Source: Amycolatopsis palatopharyngis (GTDB lineage: Bacteria; Actinomycetota; Actinomycetes; Mycobacteriales; Pseudonocardiaceae). From it: 64,000 nucleotides of DNA. Made by a program: the position numbers and the translations under genes. Of this stretch, positions 60,201 through 64,000 are shown piece by piece; positions within the stretch are counted from its first letter, which is position 1; each line of letters opens with the position of its first letter. The stretch covers positions 62,001 to 126,000 of the forward strand of contig NZ_PQHZ01000013.1 in the NCBI RefSeq assembly GCF_003385185.1, written 5' to 3'. The notes under the pieces were generated by a model, which worked only from the letters and a program-made list of their open reading frames with translations, was not told where the DNA came from and did no database searches.

Positions 60201-60374
60201 ACAGCCGTAGCCCTCACCGCTGGCCAGGTCGAGGACCCGCTTGCCCTCGGTGAACCGCAGGGCGAACGCATACCGGTGATAGTGCTCGTAGATCACCTGG
60301 ACGTCGGGTGTCCACGGCACGCATCGTTCCCCGGTCCATTCGATGAGCCGCTGCTGCGGGGTCCCCATTCCCAT
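57201..60374 (-). CDS. Methyltransferase-GT2-GT4 fusion for surface glycan synthesis
   Basis: 1,057-residue three-domain protein. Residues 1-190: SAM methyltransferase (VLDLASGEGYG near 47-57, FDVITCFEAIEHV, LAPGGVFLCSTPDV). Residues about 260-370: coiled coil. Residues about 418-660: GT2 (VSVIIPTYGNWSYTRRCLES, VIVVDDASVDDS, MFLNNDTEVRPGWLD, YEDTDLAFAIRAAGF). Residues about 685-1050: GT4-like (VLFVGSFDHIPNRDAALWLS, HGWVDDLESSYRSARVVVAP, GAGVKGKVGESLGHGVPV). TAACCT 6 bp before ATG points to a leaderless start. It heads an operon with two acyltransferase genes; it probably elongates and caps, or methylates, a cell-surface polysaccharide. Confidence 0.9.
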   Translation of the reverse strand: MGMGTPQQRLIEWTGERCVPWTPDVQVIYEHYHRYAFALRFTEGKRVLDLASGEGYGCALMAAKASSVVGLEIDPVTVEHAGRSYPFGNLRFEVGSIVDPMALADAAPFDVITCFEAIEHVAEQDQLMELVRNRLAPGGVFLCSTPDVAVYTEDHGNENPFHVHELHENEFRDLLSSRFANVAVLRQNVAVGSLIHDQAAAGSPAESEAYSLRGGQGQDWTVEAGAPHTYLLAIAADRKIEAPSTSVLMDPDLTLVASAAEQAGAAQRGQTEQVRRDLSTRLTEAEARERELTGDRDAALERAHTAREEHRRVAAEVDRLRRKNEHDDARLSWLTGNIAELRRTVHELATQNATLRSEHSAMAQRMIGRYRSTVERVAPRGTRRRDAYEFALGRQTGALPEVAAQPGPVAVTTSDEPLVSVIIPTYGNWSYTRRCLESIEVHLPATPFEVIVVDDASVDDSAERVAGCAGVRLVRAPRNLGFVGACNLGAEQARGNLLMFLNNDTEVRPGWLDTLVEVVEDHADVGLVGSKLVYPDGRLQECGGIIWADGTGWNYGRNGFTHELRYQTLRDVDYCSGAALLVRADLFNRIGGFDTRYAPAYYEDTDLAFAIRAAGFRTTVQPASVVIHHEGVSNGTDVSTGVKRHQELNRSVFVDKWASVLTEHLSEASPRNLWLARQRTSRGHHGGLVLVADHQVPRPDEDSGSIRMVRLLELLVELDQRVVFFPINHAIPEKYVAPLQKLGVTVVAGPAEQAEFLREAGAELRLTILSRPQVAWQLLENVREHAPDCVVAYDTVDLHFLRLTRQADLAAQVGDTAAEATLRRRVEVLREMELGLVRTTDLTFTVSDVERDLLGELVDSAHVEVLSNVHTVDGAQAVPDGRSDVLFVGSFDHIPNRDAALWLSREIMPLVHRRRPDAVAHIVGSNPPQEMLDLADGGVVVHGWVDDLESSYRSARVVVAPLRFGAGVKGKVGESLGHGVPVAGTELAAEGMHLVAGRDILIGDTAEDLASAIVTLLDDDSLWLRMSEHGKDAVLRRFGSDVARSTLSGVLARTRSH

Positions 60375-60524
60375 GCGGGCAGGTTACGGGAGCTAAGGGC
60401 CGTACCGGATCGAGGTGCCCAAATCCGCCGGACCGTTCTGGCGCGTGTTCGCGCCTCGCCCGCTCCGGCGGCTAATGCGTGGAAGCGACCACAGCGGTTT
60501 CGGGCACCGGATACCGTAGTGCCC

Positions 60525-61838
60525 GTGGTCAGTCGTCCCCCGCCGCTCACGCCCGCCGACGGCGGCCTGCCTGCCACCCCGGAAGCGTGGTTGCCGAACG
60601 AACACAGTCTGTACCGGCCCCGGCACAGTCGCCGCCAGCGCACCGCCCTGGTCTGCGCCCTCGTCTTCTTCCTCGCCCCCGCGATGGCCTTCGTCCTCGG
60701 AGTGCGGCCGGAGCCGTTCGAGAACCGCGACCTGCAGGATTTCCCCGCTCCCGGCAACGGATGGGCCTTCTTCACATCCTTTCCCGGGTGGGCGAGTGAC
60801 CATCTGCCACTGCGCGAGGCCGGCGTGCACGTGGCGAACGGAGTCAGCACCGGTGTTTTCGGCGACTCACCGGAGTCGGGCCGGGGCACCCCTTCCGGGC
60901 CCGTCGGGATCGATCCCCAGGTGCCTGGTGGGCCGAATTCCGACGAGCGGCGAAACACCTTCTACCCAAAGATGATCTTCGGCAAGGACGACTGGCTCTA
61001 CCTCGGCGCGGACGTCAGCAACAAGTGCAAGCCGGACCTGGAACTGGGCCAGGTGATCGACGCGCTGCAGCGGTTACGCCAGGTGGTCGAGTCATCCGGG
61101 CGGCGGTTCGAACTCGTGATCGCGCCCGACAAGAGCACCGTCGTCCCAGAGAACCTTCCCGGAAACTACGCGGGTAAGGATTGCTCGACCGCGTTGTCGG
61201 AACTGTTCTGGAATCGAGCCACCAGCGAGGCGGGGGCGATCGACCTCAGGCCCGAACTGGCCAGGACGGCGGCCAGGGTGGGCCACCCCCTCTACGGCCC
61301 GAACGACACCCACTGGACCTACGAGGGCGGCCTGACGATGACGTACTCGCTGGCCGAACAACTCGAAACCGGTGTCACCTCGACGTGGGAGGTCGCGCCA
61401 GGCGAAATGAGCAAGTGGCCTGCGGATCTACCCCCTTTGCTCGGCAGGTCGGAGCAACGCGAGATGCGCAAGTACAAGCTGGCACCGGACGGCGAGACCA
61501 ACCAGGAGCGGTACGTGGCCAGCGACTTCCGGGCACCGCTGCGGCTTACCGGCAAAGCGTCCGGCACCGGAACCGTCGCGGACAGGACGGGCCTCATCGC
61601 CGACTCGTTCACGCAGTTCGCCAGCCCGTTTCTCGCCGCGGGCTTCCAGGACCTGGTGATCGTGCATGCCGAGACCGTGGCGGGTGACCCTGCGACCAAC
61701 GCGGCGAATCTGCTCGCCGATCGCGACGTCATCTTGGTGGAACTCGCCGAGCGGAACGTGGCCGGTGGTGCGACACCGCTCCTGCGTAACGACGTCATCG
61801 ACGCCATCGGTGCCGTGCTCGCGCAGAACCCTCGATAA
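60525..61838 (+). CDS. AlgJ/AlgX-like SGNH-fold membrane protein
   Basis: 437-residue protein with one N-terminal membrane helix (ALVCALVFFLAPAMAFVLG near residues 42-60) followed by an extracytoplasmic SGNH-like domain. Typical AlgJ/X marks: FENRDLQDFPAPGNGWAFFT, FGKDDWLYLG, LVIAPDKSTVVPENLPG, and NDTHWTYEGGLTMTYSLAEQ (Asp/His pair), then RTGLIADSFTQFASP with the likely nucleophile Ser. Such proteins acetylate exopolysaccharides after membrane acyltransferases import the acetyl group. TACCGT 7 bp before GTG suggests a leaderless start. Divergent from the glycan operon, so functionally linked. Confidence 0.85.
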   Translation: MVSRPPPLTPADGGLPATPEAWLPNEHSLYRPRHSRRQRTALVCALVFFLAPAMAFVLGVRPEPFENRDLQDFPAPGNGWAFFTSFPGWASDHLPLREAGVHVANGVSTGVFGDSPESGRGTPSGPVGIDPQVPGGPNSDERRNTFYPKMIFGKDDWLYLGADVSNKCKPDLELGQVIDALQRLRQVVESSGRRFELVIAPDKSTVVPENLPGNYAGKDCSTALSELFWNRATSEAGAIDLRPELARTAARVGHPLYGPNDTHWTYEGGLTMTYSLAEQLETGVTSTWEVAPGEMSKWPADLPPLLGRSEQREMRKYKLAPDGETNQERYVASDFRAPLRLTGKASGTGTVADRTGLIADSFTQFASPFLAAGFQDLVIVHAETVAGDPATNAANLLADRDVILVELAERNVAGGATPLLRNDVIDAIGAVLAQNPR

Positions 61839-62026
61839 CAACCGTATTCCAGCAGGACGGCGTGTGCGGGCGGACGCGGCATGATCGGCGGGCCGCACAG
61901 TACGTTACGACAGGGTGGTCGGCGGCAGCCGTCCCGTCGTCGCGGTGCACAATGTGCTGGGTTTCCCATCGTCGGGGTGTTGAGGCCCGGAACGCGTACG
62001 GAGATTATCCCAAAGGGGGTGCCGGG

Positions 62027-63259
62027 GTGGCCTGGCAGGAAGAGTTGCGCAAGCTGGACGAGGACCTGGCTTCGGGCAGCCTCAGCGCCGATGAGTACCG
62101 ATCTCGTCGCGATCAGATCCTCTCGTCGGCTGTGAGTTCAGGGGAGCAGCCGCAGCAGGGCAACAGCAGTGGCCCGCCCGCCGACTCGACACAGATCATC
62201 CAGCCGGTCAGCCCTCAGCAGGGCCAGGGACAGGACAGCCCCGCCACAGGGACACCGGGTGACAACGGTGTGGAACGCACCCAGGTTGTGCCCAACTGGC
62301 AGGCCCAGCCACCCCAGCAGCAACCGCAGCAGCCGCCACCCTCGCCGGCAGGGGGCTTCCCCGCGCAGCAGCCGGGTGCTGGTCCCGTCTCCCCACCCGG
62401 CGGTTTCGCGCCGCCGCCCCACCTGCAGCAGGGTCAGCAGCCACAGCAGGGCCAGCCATGGAACGCCGCGCAGGAGGACGTGAGTCCGCCCTGGGGTGGC
62501 TCGGACTTTCCCCCGATCGCGCCGCAGTCCCACGACTCCGGCTGGGTCGCCCAGGGGCCTGAGACGTTCGAGGCGAAGCCATCCTCCGGTAAAGGCCGCA
62601 AGATCGCGTTCGCCGCACTCGCCGTCGTGCTCCTCGCCGGTCTCGGCGTGGCCGTCTGGCTGCTTTTCATCAAGGACAGCGGACAGGATTCGCAGCCGCC
62701 TGCCGCTCAGGAGACCAGCCAGCAGCCTCCCGCGCCCACCAGCGAACCACTGCCGGAACCGCCTGCGGTCAAGCCGGATCCCGCGGATCTGGACACCGCG
62801 CTCGTCGACCCGCCGGGTGAGGAGCGCAGCGGTGGTGGCGAGTTCGACATCGACAAGCTGGCCGAGAACAAGCTGCTGCCGGAGCCGATGATCCAGGCGC
62901 TCTCCGAAGCCGATATGAGCGAAGGCCTGCTCAAGACGACCGCGGACGGGGATTACGTCGTCGGTCTGTTCGCGCTCAAGGTGAAGGATCCGCAGGCCGC
63001 CGCGGCCGCCGCACAGGCATATGCGGCCACCCAGGAGGAGGGCGGCATTCCGGCGCGGCCGGAGCTGTCGCTGCAGGGCGTGCCTGTTTACGGCACCGGC
63101 GAGACCGCGAAGAAGAGCGTGTTCCGTGGCGTGTACGTGTTGTACGACAAGGTCGTGATCGTCGAGCAGTTCGGCACCGACCCGGCCAGCACCAAGCAGA
63201 AGTTCGAGGACCTGCTCGCCGACCAGCTCGAACTCGCTCCGCCGACCCAGCGGGACTGA
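62027..63259 (+). CDS. SHOCT-like N-terminal, single-pass membrane protein (paralogue 2)
   Basis: 410-residue protein with the plan of the 53716-54810 gene: AWQEELRKLDEDLASGSLSA, then DEYRSRRDQILSSAV; a Gln/Pro-rich stretch with repeats (QQPQQGQPWN, PPQQQPQQPPPSPAGG); a membrane helix (IAFAALAVVLLAGLGVAVWL) near 208; and an outer domain of about 170 residues (DTALVDPPGEERSGGGEFDI, GDYVVGLFALKVKDPQAAAA, FRGVYVLYDKVVIVEQFGTD). GTG at 62027 follows AGGGGG. A strong hairpin follows the stop. The two paralogues flank the glycan locus; their outer domains may contact wall or glycan. Function unknown. Confidence 0.82.
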   Translation: MAWQEELRKLDEDLASGSLSADEYRSRRDQILSSAVSSGEQPQQGNSSGPPADSTQIIQPVSPQQGQGQDSPATGTPGDNGVERTQVVPNWQAQPPQQQPQQPPPSPAGGFPAQQPGAGPVSPPGGFAPPPHLQQGQQPQQGQPWNAAQEDVSPPWGGSDFPPIAPQSHDSGWVAQGPETFEAKPSSGKGRKIAFAALAVVLLAGLGVAVWLLFIKDSGQDSQPPAAQETSQQPPAPTSEPLPEPPAVKPDPADLDTALVDPPGEERSGGGEFDIDKLAENKLLPEPMIQALSEADMSEGLLKTTADGDYVVGLFALKVKDPQAAAAAAQAYAATQEEGGIPARPELSLQGVPVYGTGETAKKSVFRGVYVLYDKVVIVEQFGTDPASTKQKFEDLLADQLELAPPTQRD

Positions 63260-63269
63260 GGCGCTTCGG

Positions 63270-63295
63270 TCTCACCCGTCCCCCAACGGGTGAGA
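63270..63295. terminator. Hairpin after the second SHOCT-like gene
   Basis: TCTCACCCGT (63270-63279) and ACGGGTGAGA (63286-63295) form a perfect 10-bp stem with a 6-nt loop, 10 bp after the stop. The T-tract is absent on the plus strand. Confidence 0.65.
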
Positions 63296-63374
63296 TCGGC
63301 CGTGTCGGGTTCCGATGTCCCGGTATGCCTGCGCTCACAGGCGCAGCATCGGGACGGGTGGAAGGAGTCCGGTA

Positions 63375-63455
63375 ATGCCGTTGGAGATCGCTCTCGTCTC
63401 CGTGCTGGCCGTCGTGTTCGTGGTTCGGGTCGCGCTGCACCTCAAGCACAGATGA
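63375..63455 (+). CDS. 26-residue single-pass membrane peptide
   Basis: A short ORF with a very good ribosome site (AAGGAG, 8 bp before ATG) encodes a 26-residue peptide that is one hydrophobic helix: it starts MPLEIALVSVL, continues with AVVFVVRVA and ends LHLKHR. A positive C-terminus suggests an N-out/C-in orientation. It sits in the gap between a terminator and a convergent kinase-like gene. Too short for usual gene callers. I know of no family match; a small regulatory membrane protein is plausible. Confidence 0.5.
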   Translation: MPLEIALVSVLAVVFVVRVALHLKHR

Positions 63456-63471
63456 CCCGCGTCTTGCCTGG

Positions 63472-63981
63472 TCAGACTTTCGGCCTCGACACCGGCAGGA
63501 GCGCGCGCACCTGATAGCCGCCCGCGCTGGTCGTCTGTACGTCCACCCGCCCACCGAGGGCGGTGGCCTGGGCGTCCATCGCGCGCAGGCCGTCGCCCAT
63601 CCGTGCCGTGCTGGCGCCCTTGCCGTCGTCGCGCACCACCAGCTCGAACATCCGGCCATGCCGGTCGAACCGCACGTCGACCACGCTTGGCTGCACGGCA
63701 TGCTCGATCACGTTGGTCAGCGACTCCTGCAGGATGCGGTACGCGGTGATGTCCACCGGCGGAGGCAGTTCCCCCGGCCTGCCGTGTTCGCGTATGTGCA
63801 GCCCGGCCGAGCGCGCGTACTCGAACAGCTCGTCCCGCTGCCAGAGTCCGGGAGCGGATTCGGGCCGGAGGGCCGACCTCGATCGAAACTTGAGCAACAC
63901 GACCAGGACCGTCGCGATCAGCGCGGCGGCGATCAGCGCGGCGAGTACGACCTCGCCCAGCAGCCAATAGCCCGCGAACAT
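63472..63981 (-). CDS. Minimal HATPase protein with one membrane helix (kinase-like, no His domain)
   Basis: 169-residue protein: a membrane helix (LGEVVLAALIAAALIATVLVVLL) then a NarX-type HATPase: ITAYRILQESLTNVIEHAVQ (N-box), LVVRDDGKGAST (G1), and GDGLRAMDAQATALGG (G2). The DHp/HisKA_3 domain with its His is absent; only about 35 residues lie between helix and ATPase. TACCTT 6 bp before ATG supports a complete gene with leaderless start, not a truncated 5' end. It could be a degenerate kinase or an anti-sigma-like partner. No regulator gene is seen downstream in the window. Confidence 0.8.
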   Translation of the reverse strand: MFAGYWLLGEVVLAALIAAALIATVLVVLLKFRSRSALRPESAPGLWQRDELFEYARSAGLHIREHGRPGELPPPVDITAYRILQESLTNVIEHAVQPSVVDVRFDRHGRMFELVVRDDGKGASTARMGDGLRAMDAQATALGGRVDVQTTSAGGYQVRALLPVSRPKV

Positions 63982-64000
63982 TCAGAAAAGGTACGCCCGT

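Overview
The window is high-GC actinobacterial chromosome. Conservon genes, a fused cydDC, a BfrB-type ferritin with IdeR-like boxes, ECF sigma factors with membrane partners, a DasR-like site and extensive TAnnnT-N6/7-start (leaderless) signatures all point to Actinobacteria. Gene content resembles the Pseudonocardiaceae (Amycolatopsis/Saccharomonospora type); that family placement is inference. There is one tRNA (Gly-GCC), no rRNA, no CRISPR array and no recognisable transposase. The region looks like core/accessory chromosome, not an island.

Layout. 1-5.3 kb: a solute-binding lipoprotein cut by the window edge, then a three-gene conservon (sensor-kinase-like cvnA, roadblock cvnB, GTPase cvnD) lacking the usual DUF742 member. 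5.3-13.1 kb: PucR regulator, secreted SGNH esterase, a TetR/SnoaL-like pair with a decayed copper-chaperone remnant, class E/F-like sortase with an excalibur protein, a NarL-type two-component pair, VOC protein and AraC regulator. 13.1-19.2 kb: cytochrome bd operon cydA-cydB-cydDC with several palindromic repeats in and around it and a DevR/DosR-like box upstream. 19.2-27.5 kb: membrane-anchored solute-binding-like protein, S41 protease, GDT1-family transporter, IclR regulator, unknown gene and homogentisate dioxygenase, and an IdeR-boxed DUF2470 gene. 27.5-38 kb: BCCT transporter, CPBP protease, arginine deiminase, ferritin with two IdeR-like boxes, SigE-family ECF sigma factor with membrane partner, P450, rhodanese. 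38.2-44 kb: sodium:solute symporter, DUF485 partner, LytTR regulator and LytS-type kinase, with sppA and a dense palindrome array between kinase and regulator. 44-52.9 kb: serine hydrolase, Fpg/Nei glycosylase, an ECF sigma factor fused to an anti-sigma-like tail, tRNA-Gly, AA10 LPMO behind a DasR-like site, a receptor Ser/Thr kinase, cupin and nitrilase-family protein. 52.9-64 kb: msrA, then a surface-glycan locus (methyltransferase-GT2-GT4 fusion, two acyltransferase-3 proteins, an AlgJ/AlgX-like protein) flanked by two paralogous membrane proteins, a 26-residue membrane peptide and a minimal HATPase protein.

How the parts connect. The bd oxidase operon is preceded by a DevR-like box and lies about 6 kb from a DevR/DevS-like pair, suggesting hypoxia control. 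Two loci (DUF2470, ferritin) carry iron boxes. The symporter module carries its own two-component system. The glycan locus has the parts to build, methylate and O-acetylate a surface polymer.

Non-coding structure is the most unusual aspect. Four palindromic repeat families recur, two of them inside the cydDC reading frame: a 107-118 bp element with 24-bp inverted ends, CCCCAATG-TGG-CATTGGGG, GCGCTTTCCCGGGAAAGCGC, and GTGTCC-N5-GGACAC.
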